A DNA stretch of 64,000 bases from Celeribacter sp. HF31 (GCF_011806455.1 NZ_JAATOT010000006.1:62001-126000); one strand, 5' to 3'; positions 43,874-54,361 are shown, numbered from the stretch's first letter. The notes: generated from the letters alone by a model not told the origin. Numbers and translations: made by a program.

Positions 43874-46272
43874 GCTTTCGCCCTCTCAATTGCGGCGAGG
43901 CATTCCTCGGGCGTGGCGGGGGCATTGAGCGCCGGGTAGTTGGGACCGCAAGCGGCGCAGGCATCCGAGAGCGCCAGAAAGGCGGAAATCCCCAACATGA
44001 AGGGCGGCTCACCCACCGCTTTGGAGCGATAGATCGTCTCTTCGCGGTTGCGACCGTCCCAGAGATCGACGTTGAACACATCGGGCGCGTCGGAACAGGC
44101 GGGGATTTTATAGGTCGAGGGCGCGTGGGTCTTGAGCACGCCTTTGTCGTCCCACACAAGCTCCTCGGTGGTGAGCCAACCGGCGCCCTGCACATAGCCG
44201 CCTTCGATCTGGCCCTTGTCAATCGCCGGGTTCAAAGAGGCGCCTGCGTCATGCAGAATATCCGCCCGCAGAATGCGGTTTTCGCCGGTTAATGTGTCGA
44301 GCGCGACCTCCGTGATCGCGATGCCGTGGGCGAAGTAGAAGAACGGACGACCTTGGCCTTTGATCCGGTCCCATTCGATCTTCGGCGTTTTGTAAAACCC
44401 GGTCGCCGAGAGCGACACGCGGTTCATATAGGCGAGGCTGATCAGCTCGTCGAACGCCATCTCATGGACGCCGAAATGCACCTTGCCCTTGGCCCAGGTC
44501 ACATCGCTTTCCCCGAACCGGTCGAGGATAAAGACCTCAAGCCGGGTGCGAATGCGGTCGCAGGCGTTCTTCACCGCCATGCCGTTCAGGTCCGTGCCCG
44601 ACGAGGCGGCTGTGGCAGAGGTGTTGGGGACTTTGGCGGTGTCGGTCGCGGTGATCTTCACCTTGTTCAGGGACACGCCGAATTCCGTGGCGGCGACTTG
44701 CGCGACCTTTTGGAACAGCCCTTGCCCCATTTCCGTGCCGCCATGGTTCAGATGGATCGAGCCGTCGTTGTAAATATGGACCAGCGCGCCCGCCTGATTG
44801 AGGTGGGTCAGGGTGAAGGAGATGCCGAACTTGACTGGCGAGACACCCAATCCTTTTTTGATGATCGGGTTATCTTTGTTCCATTTTTCAATGCTATTTT
44901 TGCGTGCGGCATAGTCGGAGGTCTTCAAAAGCTCCTCGGTCATGCCGTGCAGGATGAAATCCTCGACCTCTTGCCCATAGGGCGTCAACTTGCCGCGCGG
45001 TGTGAGTTGCCCACCTGCGTGTTGCGGATGGGCGTCCACATGTTCGACGCTGCCTTCGGAGGTCGGTTCGCCGTCGAGCGACAGCACATGATCCTCCGGC
45101 ACGCCATCGCCCGCCGTCGGCGTGACCATCTCGTCGTAATAGTTGAGCTTGCGCACCTCCACGGGGTCTTTGCCAAGCTTATGCGCGATGTGATCGACCA
45201 CGCGCTCGATGCCCAAGACGCCCTGCGGTCCGCCAAAGCCACGGTAAGCGGTGTTGGATTGGGTGTTCATCTTGAGCCTATGGCTCTCGATTCGGGCGTT
45301 CGGCAGGAAATAGGCATTGTCGGCGTGCAGCATCGCGCGGTCAGCGACCGGCAGCGTCAGGTCCATCGACCAACCGGCGCGGGTGAGTTGCAGGAAATCA
45401 ATGCCGAGGATGCGCCCCTCGTCATCAAATCCGCAGGTGTAGGAGATGCGGAAATCGTGGCGCTTGCCGGTGATCACCATATCGTCGTCGCGGTCGTAAC
45501 GCATTTTACACGGCTTGCCGGTGTCGCGTGCGGCGATGGCGCAGGCGATGGCGAGCCAGTTGCCCTGAGACTCCTTGCCGCCAAAGCCGCCCCCCATGCG
45601 CCGGGTTTCGACGCGCACGGCATGCATCGGCACATGAAGCGCATGCGCCACCTTGTGCTGAATTTCCGACGGGTGCTGGGTCGAGGCATGCACCAACATA
45701 TCGCCGCCCTCTTGCGGCACGGCGGCTGCGGCTTGGCCTTCGAGGTAGAAATGTTCTTGCCCGCCGATCTCGATGGAGCCCTCGATTTTATGCGGCGCCT
45801 CGGCGATGGCTGTCGCGGCGTCGCCGCAGCCATAGATGCGCGGGCCGTCCTCAAACCGGCTGTTGGCCTCCATGGCGCTGTCATAGTCGAGGAGCGCAGG
45901 GAGCTCCTTATAGTCGATCTTGCCCAGCTTCGCGGCCTTGCGCGCGGCCTGATGCGAGGTGGCGACGACAAGGAAAATCGGCTGGCCAATGAATTGCACC
46001 TCACCGGAGGTGAGCAAAGGCTCATCGCCCAATGAGGGCGAACAATCCGGCACGTGATCGCCGAAATCCTCTGCGGTGTAGACCCGCACCACGCCGGGGG
46101 CGGCGCGCACGGCGGAGAGGTCCATCGCGGTGATTTCGCCATGCGCCACGGTCGAAAGGCCAAAGGCCAGATGCAGTGCACCGGCTGGGAGCGGGATGTC
46201 GTCGATATAGCGCGCCTGACCCGTCACATGGAGTTTCGCGGCGTCATGCGGAAGAGGGGAGCCAACAGACAT
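43870..46272 (-). CDS. xdhB: Xanthine dehydrogenase molybdopterin-binding subunit
   Basis: An 800-residue large subunit of bacterial xanthine dehydrogenase, which oxidises hypoxanthine to xanthine and urate. The N-terminal Ald_Xan_dh a/b-hammerhead domain (VTGQARYIDDIPLPAGALHL near residue 11) precedes the molybdopterin-binding domain: GGGFGGKESQGNWLA near residue 227, TAYRGFGGPQGVLGIERV near residue 342, HLNHGGTEMGQGLFQKV near residue 503. The late catalytic Glu region (AVGEPPFMLGISAFLA, near residue 750) is intact. The start abuts the xdhA stop. It is cytoplasmic with XdhA. Confidence 0.95.
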   Translation of the reverse strand: MSVGSPLPHDAAKLHVTGQARYIDDIPLPAGALHLAFGLSTVAHGEITAMDLSAVRAAPGVVRVYTAEDFGDHVPDCSPSLGDEPLLTSGEVQFIGQPIFLVVATSHQAARKAAKLGKIDYKELPALLDYDSAMEANSRFEDGPRIYGCGDAATAIAEAPHKIEGSIEIGGQEHFYLEGQAAAAVPQEGGDMLVHASTQHPSEIQHKVAHALHVPMHAVRVETRRMGGGFGGKESQGNWLAIACAIAARDTGKPCKMRYDRDDDMVITGKRHDFRISYTCGFDDEGRILGIDFLQLTRAGWSMDLTLPVADRAMLHADNAYFLPNARIESHRLKMNTQSNTAYRGFGGPQGVLGIERVVDHIAHKLGKDPVEVRKLNYYDEMVTPTAGDGVPEDHVLSLDGEPTSEGSVEHVDAHPQHAGGQLTPRGKLTPYGQEVEDFILHGMTEELLKTSDYAARKNSIEKWNKDNPIIKKGLGVSPVKFGISFTLTHLNQAGALVHIYNDGSIHLNHGGTEMGQGLFQKVAQVAATEFGVSLNKVKITATDTAKVPNTSATAASSGTDLNGMAVKNACDRIRTRLEVFILDRFGESDVTWAKGKVHFGVHEMAFDELISLAYMNRVSLSATGFYKTPKIEWDRIKGQGRPFFYFAHGIAITEVALDTLTGENRILRADILHDAGASLNPAIDKGQIEGGYVQGAGWLTTEELVWDDKGVLKTHAPSTYKIPACSDAPDVFNVDLWDGRNREETIYRSKAVGEPPFMLGISAFLALSDACAACGPNYPALNAPATPEECLAAIERAKA

Positions 46273-47633
46273 TATGCGCTCTCCTTCACATCAAGAACCG
46301 AGGTGGTGAGACCTTGGCTTTCGGCAAAATAGCGTTTGAGCATGTTTTGCGCGGCGGTGAGGCGATAGGCGGAGGAGGCGCGCATGTCGCTCATCGGCGT
46401 GTAATCCGTGGCAAAAGTGGGCAGGGCGCTCTCAATCGTGTCCAGGTTCCACGGCTGGCCGATCAGCGCGGCCTCCACCGTTTTCCCGCGTGCGGGCGTC
46501 CCGGCCATGCCGCCAAAGGCGATGCGTGCGGCGGCGATTTTGCCGTCCACGACCGTGATGTTGAAGGCGCCGCAGACGGCGGAAATGTCCTGATCGAAAC
46601 GTTTCGAGAGCTTGTAGACCTTGAGGTTCGTGAGCCCACTTTTGGGCACCGTGACGCTTTCGACGAACTCGGATGTGCCTCTGTCCTGTTTGCCATAAGC
46701 GATGAAGAAATCCTCAAGCGGAATGGTCCGCCGCTCCTCGCCCTTGCGCAGCGTCAGGGTGGCGTCTGCGGCAATCAGCGGCGGCGGGCTGTCGCCAATC
46801 GGGGAGCCGTTGGCAATATTGCCGCCAAGCGTGGCTGCGGCGCGCACCTGGGTGGAGGCAAAGCGACGATACATCTCGGACAGAGACGGCGAATAGGGTT
46901 TGAACAGCGCGATCAGATCGGCAATCGGGGTCATCGCGCGGATTTCAAATGCCTCATCTGTCTCGGTGATGCCTCTGAGGTCCTCAACCCCGTTCAGGAA
47001 AATCACCTCATCCAGATCGCGCATCTGTTTGGTGACCCAAAGCCCCACATCCGTGGCCCCCGCGATCAGCGTCGCGTCAGGGCGCAGCGCGTAGATCGCC
47101 GCCAATTCGTCGGCTGTCTCAGGGCGTTCGACAATGGCGGGCGCGGGGAAGGGGATGTGCTCCAACTCTTCGGGAATGGGGGCGGTTTCGGCCTTTTTCG
47201 CGGCGCGCAGAATGGGCGCGTAGCCGGTGCAGCGGCAAAGATTGCCAGCCAGAATATCCTCGTGATCGGTCTCGCCGCGCGCATGTGCGGTCGCCAGCGA
47301 CATGACGATGCCGGGGGTGCAAAAGCCGCATTGGCTGCCGTGCTCTTCGATCATTGCGCTTTGCACCGGATGCAGCGTGTCGCCTTTCGATAGCCCTTCG
47401 ACCGTGGTGACCGATTTGCCATGAAGCTGCGGCAGGAACAGGATGCAGGCATTCAAGGGCTTTTTGCCGCTCTCATCCTCCACCATCACGGTGCAGGCGC
47501 CACAATCGCCCTCGTTGCACCCTTCTTTCGTGCCGGTGAGGCCACGGGTGTCGCGCAGATAATCGAGCAGGGTTCGGGTCGGTGCGTCGCTTGCCGTCAC
47601 AAGGTCGCCGTTTAGCCGAAAAGTGATCTCCAT
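46272..47633 (-). CDS. xdhA: Xanthine dehydrogenase FAD/2Fe-2S subunit
   Basis: A 453-residue small subunit. The N-terminal 2Fe-2S domain has [12 protein letters not shown] (residues 38-49) and the second cluster domain has [12 protein letters not shown] and [12 protein letters not shown]. The FAD-binding domain follows ([15 protein letters not shown] near residue 192, [18 protein letters not shown] near residue 271). It is the first gene of the operon; the 247-bp gap upstream contains TTTTGATCAAAA and separates it from the divergent dnaE. Start ATG at 47633. Confidence 0.95.
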   Translation of the reverse strand: MEITFRLNGDLVTASDAPTRTLLDYLRDTRGLTGTKEGCNEGDCGACTVMVEDESGKKPLNACILFLPQLHGKSVTTVEGLSKGDTLHPVQSAMIEEHGSQCGFCTPGIVMSLATAHARGETDHEDILAGNLCRCTGYAPILRAAKKAETAPIPEELEHIPFPAPAIVERPETADELAAIYALRPDATLIAGATDVGLWVTKQMRDLDEVIFLNGVEDLRGITETDEAFEIRAMTPIADLIALFKPYSPSLSEMYRRFASTQVRAAATLGGNIANGSPIGDSPPPLIAADATLTLRKGEERRTIPLEDFFIAYGKQDRGTSEFVESVTVPKSGLTNLKVYKLSKRFDQDISAVCGAFNITVVDGKIAAARIAFGGMAGTPARGKTVEAALIGQPWNLDTIESALPTFATDYTPMSDMRASSAYRLTAAQNMLKRYFAESQGLTTSVLDVKESA

Positions 47634-47766
47634 ACGTCAGACCAGCCGCTTTCTTGTTCAAAACACGCGCCCGATGCGGCGGAAAGCGCGGGTGATTTCC
47701 AAAAGAAAACCGTCCTTGGCGGCATTTTGCAAGGGATTCTAAGCGGGTTTCGCCCAAGCTTTGTAC

Positions 47767-47778
47767 TTTTGATCAAAA
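47767..47778. promoter_or_regulatory. Candidate operator palindrome upstream of the xdh operon
   Basis: TTTTGATCAAAA is a perfect 12-bp palindrome in the 247-bp divergent gap, 134 bp upstream of xdhA and 103 bp upstream of dnaE. It resembles a regulator half-site pair. Which protein binds it, and for which gene, is not known. Confidence 0.4.
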
Positions 47779-47880
47779 TTCATGCGGGGAGGGCGAAGGC
47801 GCGCGCGTCAAAACGAGCTGTGGAAAAGACACGTTTTGCTCTTGGCGAGGCTCGTCGCCATGCGTTAGCTTGGGCCGGAA

Positions 47881-50800
47881 ATGAGCAGTCCGACCTTCAT
47901 CCACCTCCGCGTCCACACCGAATATTCGCTCCTAGAGGGCGCGATGCGGCTCAAGAAATTGAGCGGCATGGTGACGGATATGGAGATGCCCGCCGTCGCC
48001 GTCACGGACACCAATAACCTGTTCTGTGCGTTGGAATTTTCTGAATATGCCAAGGGCGCCGGCGTGCAGCCGATCATCGGCTGTCAGGTCGATGTCGCCT
48101 ATCACGAGGCCGCCCCCGGTGAGCGTCCGAAATTGCCCGCACCGGTGGTGCTCTTGGCACAAAACGAGACGGGCTATGAGCATCTGATGAAGCTCAATTC
48201 CTGCCTCTACGTGGACAAACACGAAGGCATTCCGCAGGTCACCATCGAGGAGTTGGAACGCTATTCCGGTGGGCTGATCTGTCTGACGGGCGGCTCTGAC
48301 GGGCCGGTGGGGCGGATGATCCGCGCGAACCACGAGGATCAGGCCCGCGCGCTTTTGGAGCGTCTGAAGGCGATCTATCCGAACCGACTTTATGTCGAAT
48401 TACAACGTCATCCGGGCGAAGATGGCGGATCGACTGGGGCCGAGCGCCTGACCGAACGGCCTTTCGTCGAATGGGCCTATGATCTGGGTCTGCCTTTGGT
48501 GGCGACGAATGACGTCTATTTCCCGAAAAGCGATATGTATGAGGCGCATGACGCGCTGATCTGTATCGCCGAGGGGGCCTATGTCGATCAGGTCGAGCCG
48601 CGTAGGCGTTTGACCCCGCAGCATTATTTCAAATCTCCCGCCGAGATGGCGACGCTTTTTGCCGATTTGCCGGAGGCGCTTGAGAACACGGTCGAGATCG
48701 CGAAGCGCTGCGCTTTCAAAGCCTATAAACGCGACCCGATCCTGCCGAAATTCGCCGATGACGAGGTCGAGGAGCTGCGCAAACAGGCCTGGGAAGGTCT
48801 GGACAAGCGCCTCGCCGTGATCGAAGCGGCGGTGCCGCGCGAAGAGTATGAAGAGCGGCTCAAATTCGAGCTGGGGATCATCGAACAGATGGGGTTCCCG
48901 GGCTACTTCCTGATCGTGGCCGACTTCATCAAATGGTCCAAGGACAACAACATCCCGGTTGGGCCGGGGCGGGGCTCGGGCGCTGGCTCTCTCGTCGCTT
49001 ATGTGCTGACCATCACCGATCTTGACCCGCTGCGCTATTCGCTTCTGTTCGAACGGTTCCTGAACCCGGAACGTGTGTCGATGCCCGACTTCGACATCGA
49101 CTTTTGCATGGACCGGCGCGAGGAAACCATCCGCTACGTGCAGGAGAAATACGGTCGCGACAAGGTGGGGCAGATCATCACCTTCGGTGCGCTTTTGTCC
49201 AAGGCCGCCGTGCGCGACATCGGGCGGGTGCTCCAGATGCCTTACGGGCAGGTGGATCGGCTGTCGAAATTGATCCCTGTCGAAGGCGTCAAGCCGGTGT
49301 CGATCAAACAGGCGCTGGAAGACGAGCCGAAACTGCGCGAAGAGGCCCGCAACGAAGAGGTCGTCGACCGGCTGTTGACCTATGGCCAACAGGTCGAGGG
49401 GCTGCTCAGAAACGCCTCCACCCACGCCGCAGGTGTGGTGATCGCGGATCGTCCGACTGATGAGTTGGTGCCGCTCTATCAAGACCCGCGCTCCGACATG
49501 CCCGCCACCCAGTTCAACATGAAATGGGTCGAGCAGGCCGGTCTGGTGAAATTCGACTTTCTGGGCCTCAAGACCCTGACGGTCATCCAATCCGCGATGG
49601 ATCTGATCTTTAAATCCGGTCGGCCCCTGCATGTCGCCGCCGACGGGACGCAATTGTACGAGCCGCCAGAGGGCGGGGAGAACCAGATCAACCTCATCCC
49701 GCTGGATGATGCGGCGACCTATAAACTCTACTCGGACGCGAAAACGGTCGCTGTGTTCCAGGTCGAGAGCTCGGGCATGATGCAGGCGCTCAGACAGATG
49801 AAGCCGACTTGTATCGAGGACATCGTGGCCCTTGTGGCGCTCTACCGTCCGGGGCCGATGGAAAACATCCCGACCTATTGCGACGTGAAACACGGGCGCA
49901 AGGAATTGGAATCGGTCCATCCCACGATTGACCACATCCTCGCCGAGACGCAGGGCATCATCGTTTATCAGGAACAGGTGATGCAGATCGCGCAGGTCAT
50001 GGCGGGCTATTCGCTTGGCGGCGCTGACCTTTTGCGGCGCGCGATGGGGAAAAAGATCAAGGAGGCGATGGACGCCGAACGCCCGAAATTCGAGGAGGGC
50101 GCGGCCAAGAACGGTGTCCCGAAAAAGAAGGCCTCCGAGGTGTTCGACCTTCTCGAGAAATTCGCCAACTACGGGTTCAACAAATCCCACGCGGCGGCCT
50201 ATGCGGTGGTGTCCTATCAGACCGGCTGGCTCAAGGCGAACCACCCGGTGGAGTTCATGGCCGGGGTCATGAACTGCGATATTCACCTCACCGATAAGTT
50301 GGCGATCTATGCCGAAGAGGTCAAACGCGGGCTTGAGATCGAGATCGTGCCGCCCTGTGTGAACCGCTCGCTGGCGTCGTTCGATGTGGTGGATCAGAAA
50401 CTGGTCTACGCGCTGGGCGCGCTGAAAAACGTCGGTTCCGAGGCGATGCAACTGATCGTCCGGGCGCGTGAGGAAGGCGGCAAGCCCTTTGTCACGCTCT
50501 TTGATTTTGCCCGGCGGGTGGATTTGAAAAAGGTCGGCAAGCGGCCTCTGGAAATGCTCGCCCGCGCGGGCGCCTTCGATCAGCTCGACAGCAACCGCCG
50601 CCGGGTCTTCGACAGTCTTGAGCAATTGGTGCAATATTCCGCCGCGATCCATGAACAAAAGGCCTCCAGCCAGGTGTCGCTCTTTGGCGACGCGGGCGAG
50701 GACCTGCCCGAACCGCGGCTCTCGCCGGTGGGCGATTGGGTGGCGTCCGAGCGCTTGATGGAAGAGCATAAAGCCATCGGGTTTTACCTCTCCGGTCACC

Positions 50801-51399
50801 CGCTCGATGACTATGCAAGTGCTTTGAAACGCAAGAAAATCGGCACGATTGCCGAGGTTCAGGCCAAGGCCGAAGCCGAAGGCGGCGCGATCATGAAAGT
50901 GGGCGTGCTGGTGTCGGGTTTCCGTCCGATGAAATCCGGCAAGGGCACGCGGTATTTCCGCATGAATATTTCCGACAGCACCGGCCAATTGGCGGGCATC
51001 GCGATGTTCCCGAAAAAGGGCGAATACGAACCGTCCTACGAGATATTCGAAAAACACGACAAGCTGGTGATGACGCTCGAAGGCCGGTTCAACGACGGCC
51101 AGTTCGACCCGATGATCCGCTCTGTCGCGCCGATGGACACGATTGTCGCGGATGCCGGTGGTGCGGGGCTCAAGATCTACTGCGAAGACACCAGCGCGGT
51201 CATTCAGGTCGGCGAATTGCTGACCCGCGTGACGCAGGAGGCGAAACAGCCCCCGAAAGGCGCGATCTCGTTCTGCATCATGGCGCCGGATTATCCCAAT
51301 GAGGTCGACATCGACGTGCCGCAGCCCTTTGTCATCACGCCGGAGGTGAAAGGCGCGATCAAATCCTTTGACGGCGTGATCATGGTCGAGGACATGTGA
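47881..51399 (+). CDS. dnaE: DNA polymerase III alpha subunit
   Basis: A 1172-residue replicative polymerase. The N-terminal PHP domain begins FIHLRVHTEYSLLEGAM, the palm domain carries the catalytic Asp triad in PDFDIDFCMDRREETIR near residue 402, and a GPGRGSGAGSLVAY stretch precedes it near residue 361. The finger and helix-hairpin-helix regions follow, and the C-terminus has an OB fold (KVGVLVSGFRPMKSGKG near residue 1006). Length fits DnaE1. DnaE2, the usual partner of ImuA-ImuB, is not in the window. Its stop overlaps the next lipoprotein gene by one base. Confidence 0.96.
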   Translation: MSSPTFIHLRVHTEYSLLEGAMRLKKLSGMVTDMEMPAVAVTDTNNLFCALEFSEYAKGAGVQPIIGCQVDVAYHEAAPGERPKLPAPVVLLAQNETGYEHLMKLNSCLYVDKHEGIPQVTIEELERYSGGLICLTGGSDGPVGRMIRANHEDQARALLERLKAIYPNRLYVELQRHPGEDGGSTGAERLTERPFVEWAYDLGLPLVATNDVYFPKSDMYEAHDALICIAEGAYVDQVEPRRRLTPQHYFKSPAEMATLFADLPEALENTVEIAKRCAFKAYKRDPILPKFADDEVEELRKQAWEGLDKRLAVIEAAVPREEYEERLKFELGIIEQMGFPGYFLIVADFIKWSKDNNIPVGPGRGSGAGSLVAYVLTITDLDPLRYSLLFERFLNPERVSMPDFDIDFCMDRREETIRYVQEKYGRDKVGQIITFGALLSKAAVRDIGRVLQMPYGQVDRLSKLIPVEGVKPVSIKQALEDEPKLREEARNEEVVDRLLTYGQQVEGLLRNASTHAAGVVIADRPTDELVPLYQDPRSDMPATQFNMKWVEQAGLVKFDFLGLKTLTVIQSAMDLIFKSGRPLHVAADGTQLYEPPEGGENQINLIPLDDAATYKLYSDAKTVAVFQVESSGMMQALRQMKPTCIEDIVALVALYRPGPMENIPTYCDVKHGRKELESVHPTIDHILAETQGIIVYQEQVMQIAQVMAGYSLGGADLLRRAMGKKIKEAMDAERPKFEEGAAKNGVPKKKASEVFDLLEKFANYGFNKSHAAAYAVVSYQTGWLKANHPVEFMAGVMNCDIHLTDKLAIYAEEVKRGLEIEIVPPCVNRSLASFDVVDQKLVYALGALKNVGSEAMQLIVRAREEGGKPFVTLFDFARRVDLKKVGKRPLEMLARAGAFDQLDSNRRRVFDSLEQLVQYSAAIHEQKASSQVSLFGDAGEDLPEPRLSPVGDWVASERLMEEHKAIGFYLSGHPLDDYASALKRKKIGTIAEVQAKAEAEGGAIMKVGVLVSGFRPMKSGKGTRYFRMNISDSTGQLAGIAMFPKKGEYEPSYEIFEKHDKLVMTLEGRFNDGQFDPMIRSVAPMDTIVADAGGAGLKIYCEDTSAVIQVGELLTRVTQEAKQPPKGAISFCIMAPDYPNEVDIDVPQPFVITPEVKGAIKSFDGVIMVEDM

Positions 51400-52379
51400 T
51401 GCGCGCGCTTTTGTTGGTTTCTTGTGCATTTGGGCTGTCCGCCTGTCAGGTTGAAACGCCCGCGTTTTTGGCGCCGCCCGTTGAGGCGGGGACGACAGTC
51501 GATGAGACGCCTGATGCCCCCGAGGTTCTTGCTTCGACAGAGGAGATCGCGGCTGCGCCAGAGGCGTTGGAAGGCGGCGAACGTGCGGATGTGGCGCTTG
51601 GTGAAGAAACCTTGGACCCACACACCGCGGAGGTGGTTGCGGGGGCCGACCAAATCCTCGCCGAAACCACGGAGGTCCGCCGCGCGGGGCTTGGCGGCAT
51701 GTTTGCTTTCCTGAAACCCAAACGCGATGAGGCACAAGTCGAAGAAGTGGCCATGCCGGTCGAGGAGGGCTTTGAAGCGCGTCCCGAAACCCATGGCGTC
51801 GCGCCAGAGTTGCCAGAACAGGCCACGCCGACGGAGCCCAAATCGCGCAAGCCTCTGTTCGGATTTTTGCAATCACAACCGAAGGATGCTCCGGTCTCCA
51901 CCGTCAAACCCGGCGAGCTTCTGGCCTTTGGAGAGGTTGGCATCAACTGCGAGATCAGGCCCCGCGCCATGGGCGAAAAGGTCGATCAATTCCCGCGTGA
52001 GGGCCGCCCCGTCTGGCAGCTTTACGACAGCGATCCCTCAAGCATTGAGCCGCGTAGCCAGTACATCACCGGCTTTTCCGACGGCTGCGCCCGTCAGGTG
52101 ACGGCGGCTTTGACGATGTTCGGCGCGGCGGGTCTGCATGAGGTTTTGCGCTATTCGGATCATTCAGAGCGCGACTGGTCGCAGGCCGACAAAACCTATG
52201 AGAAGATCAAACGCCAAGCCTGCGGTGTGGGGCGTGGCGAATACTGCCCGGCGGCAAGTCTCGATGCGCTGGAACGTCAGGTCGCTTTCGTTTCCGTCTA
52301 TCCCTATTTCGGGGCGGAGGAGGATTGGCTGGAGCTGTTGCTCCATGACGGTCAGGTGATGAGCGAGGAGATGCGCTAA
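51399..52379 (+). CDS. Hypothetical lipoprotein
   Basis: A 326-residue exported protein I cannot assign to a named family. The N-terminus (MRALLLVSCAFGLSAC) ends in a lipobox Cys near residue 16. A disordered acidic, Ala/Glu/Pro-rich stretch runs to about residue 170; the C-terminal half is more ordered and contains INCEIRPRAMGEKVDQFPREG and several Cys (NC, GC, AC, YC), perhaps disulphides. The start is ATG at 51399, overlapping the dnaE stop (TGATG); a GTG at 51396 is also in frame. It converges on slyX. Confidence 0.7.
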   Translation: MRALLLVSCAFGLSACQVETPAFLAPPVEAGTTVDETPDAPEVLASTEEIAAAPEALEGGERADVALGEETLDPHTAEVVAGADQILAETTEVRRAGLGGMFAFLKPKRDEAQVEEVAMPVEEGFEARPETHGVAPELPEQATPTEPKSRKPLFGFLQSQPKDAPVSTVKPGELLAFGEVGINCEIRPRAMGEKVDQFPREGRPVWQLYDSDPSSIEPRSQYITGFSDGCARQVTAALTMFGAAGLHEVLRYSDHSERDWSQADKTYEKIKRQACGVGRGEYCPAASLDALERQVAFVSVYPYFGAEEDWLELLLHDGQVMSEEMR

Positions 52380-52396
52380 TTCAGTCGTGCTTTGGC

Positions 52397-52609
52397 TCAC
52401 CAGTGCGGCGGGCGTTGATCGGCCAGAGGCACAGTGCCATCGCTCTCCGACTGGCGCAGGGCTTCGGCCTCCATCAGCATCCCCAGACGCCGCTCGGCTT
52501 TCTCCAGAATACCTTCCTGCTGCGCCACAATGTCGGACAGTTCTTCGACGGTCTTGGTGAGATAGGCGACCTGTTCTTCCAAAGCGGTGATGCGGGTCTC
52601 GTCTGACAT
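52397..52609 (-). CDS. slyX: SlyX family protein
   Basis: A 70-residue coiled-coil protein: ALEEQVAYLTKTVEELSDIV with heptad-like hydrophobics, then a polar tail ending PPHW. Length and pattern match SlyX, whose function is unknown. The ATG at 52609 is well placed. It converges on the lipoprotein gene and is divergent from hisS. Confidence 0.85.
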   Translation of the reverse strand: MSDETRITALEEQVAYLTKTVEELSDIVAQQEGILEKAERRLGMLMEAEALRQSESDGTVPLADQRPPHW

Positions 52610-52744
52610 CTCGGGTCCTCTCGCGATACGTGCGTCTCTCTATGCCTATGTCATAAGGATTTCATGCCGTCCACCGGCCTGCCACCTTGCCCCTGAGCCG
52701 CCCGTGCGATATGCCGCCCGCGACAGTGAGCAAAAGGACCGGCC

Positions 52745-54361
52745 ATGGCCAAGCCCAAGAAAACCCCGCGCCCCAAGGCAGTGACGCCCAAGGGCTTTCG
52801 TGATTACTTCGGCACAGAGGTGAGCGAGCGCAAACATATGCTCGATCAAATCGCCGAGGTCTATCACCATTACGGGTTCGAGGCGCTTGAGACCTCTGCG
52901 GTGGAAACCGTCGAGGCGCTGGGCAAATTCCTGCCGGATGTGGACCGCCCGAACGAGGGGGTTTTCGCCTGGCAAGAGGATGATTCCGACTGGGTTGCGC
53001 TCCGCTATGATATGACCGCGCCTCTCGCGCGCGTGGCTGCGCAATATCGCCAAGACCTGCCGTCGCCCTACCGCCGCTTCGCGATGGGGCCGGTATGGCG
53101 CAACGAAAAACCGGGACCGGGCCGTTTCCGCCAATTCTACCAATGCGACGCCGACACCGTGGGGGCGCCCTCCGTGGCCGCCGATGCGGAGATCTGCGCG
53201 ATGCTGTCGGATTGTCTCGAAAAAGTCGGCATTCCGCGCGGCGATTACATTGTGCGGGTGAACAACCGCAAAGTGCTGGACGGTGTGCTGGAAAGTGCTG
53301 GCCTGCCGGACACCGAAGAGTTTGCTACCACGCGCGGGATTGTCCTTCGGACCATCGACAAGCATGACAAATTCGGTGACGCGGGCGTCATGGCTTTGCT
53401 GACCGAAGGGCGCAAAGACGAGAGCGGTGACTTTACTAAGGGTGCGGGGCTCTCGAAAGAGCAGGCAGAAGCTGTGCTTGGCTTTGTTGGTGCCAACGCA
53501 GTTGTTCGAGCGAAGCTACTCTCGGAGATTGGCTCTTCTCCTCGCGAAGCAGACTACCTACGACGTGGCGCGGTAAACCAAAGATTTCTGGGTGATGCGG
53601 TGGCTGAAGTTTTGAGAGAAGATTTTGGTTCGGTGTGGAATATTTATGTGTTGAACCATCTCAAAGCTATGGTGGCTAATAGCTCTGTAGGTTTAGAGGG
53701 TGTTTCAGAATTAGAACAGATAGCTGAGCTACTCGACGGGCAAGGCTACGGTCCCGACCGCATCGTTATCGACCCGTCGGTCGTCCGGGGCCTCGGCTAT
53801 TACACCGGGCCGGTCTATGAGGCCGAGCTGACCTTTGAGGTTACCGACGAGAAAGGCCGCGTGCGCGAGTTTGGCTCTGTCGCGGGTGGTGGGCGCTATG
53901 ACGATCTGGTGAAACGCTTCACCGGTCAGGCCGTGCCCGCAACCGGCATGTCGATCGGTGTCGACCGCCTTCTGGCCGCCTTGCGCGCCACGGGCCGGAT
54001 TGGGTCCAAGGCGCAAGGCCCTGTCGTGGTGACCGTGATGGATCGCGACCGGATGGGCGACTATATGGCGATGGTGTCTGACTTGCGTCAGGCGGGCATC
54101 CGCGCCGAGGTCTATCTCGGCAACCCGAAGAACTTCGGCAACCAACTCAAATACGCCGACAAACGCGAAAGCCCGGTGGCGATCATCCAAGGTGGCGACG
54201 AGGCGGAGCGTGGCGTGGTGCAGATCAAGGACCTGATCCTCGGCACGAAACTCGCGGAAAACGCCTCCGTCGAAGAGTGGAAAGATCGTCCGAACCAATA
54301 TGAAGTGCCCCGCGATCAGATGGTCGCGAAGGTGCGCGAGATCATCGAAAGCTATTCCTGA
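52745..54361 (+). CDS. hisS: Histidyl-tRNA synthetase with an unusual inserted segment
   Basis: A 538-residue class II synthetase that charges tRNA-His. Motif 2 is [20 protein letters not shown] near residue 115, the HisA-type loop is [17 protein letters not shown] near residue 340, motif 3 is [14 protein letters not shown] near residue 400, and an anticodon-binding domain follows. Related proteins are about 500 residues; the excess lies in residues about 233-332. There the codons change sharply: AGA, ATA, TTA, CTA, CGA and GTA appear in a gene otherwise free of them. The frame stays open throughout and hisZ is coupled (one-base overlap), so the gene looks functional. Confidence 0.93.
   Translation: MAKPKKTPRPKAVTPKGFRDYFGTEVSERKHMLDQIAEVYHHYGFEALETSAVETVEALGKFLPDVDRPNEGVFAWQEDDSDWVALRYDMTAPLARVAAQYRQDLPSPYRRFAMGPVWRNEKPGPGRFRQFYQCDADTVGAPSVAADAEICAMLSDCLEKVGIPRGDYIVRVNNRKVLDGVLESAGLPDTEEFATTRGIVLRTIDKHDKFGDAGVMALLTEGRKDESGDFTKGAGLSKEQAEAVLGFVGANAVVRAKLLSEIGSSPREADYLRRGAVNQRFLGDAVAEVLREDFGSVWNIYVLNHLKAMVANSSVGLEGVSELEQIAELLDGQGYGPDRIVIDPSVVRGLGYYTGPVYEAELTFEVTDEKGRVREFGSVAGGGRYDDLVKRFTGQAVPATGMSIGVDRLLAALRATGRIGSKAQGPVVVTVMDRDRMGDYMAMVSDLRQAGIRAEVYLGNPKNFGNQLKYADKRESPVAIIQGGDEAERGVVQIKDLILGTKLAENASVEEWKDRPNQYEVPRDQMVAKVREIIESYS

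Noticed and set aside
48400-51876. 1158-residue minus-strand frame opposite dnaE
   Set aside because: It is antiparallel to the well-supported dnaE gene and its His/Arg/Gln-rich product has no family character. Such open antisense frames are expected in high-GC codon-biased DNA.
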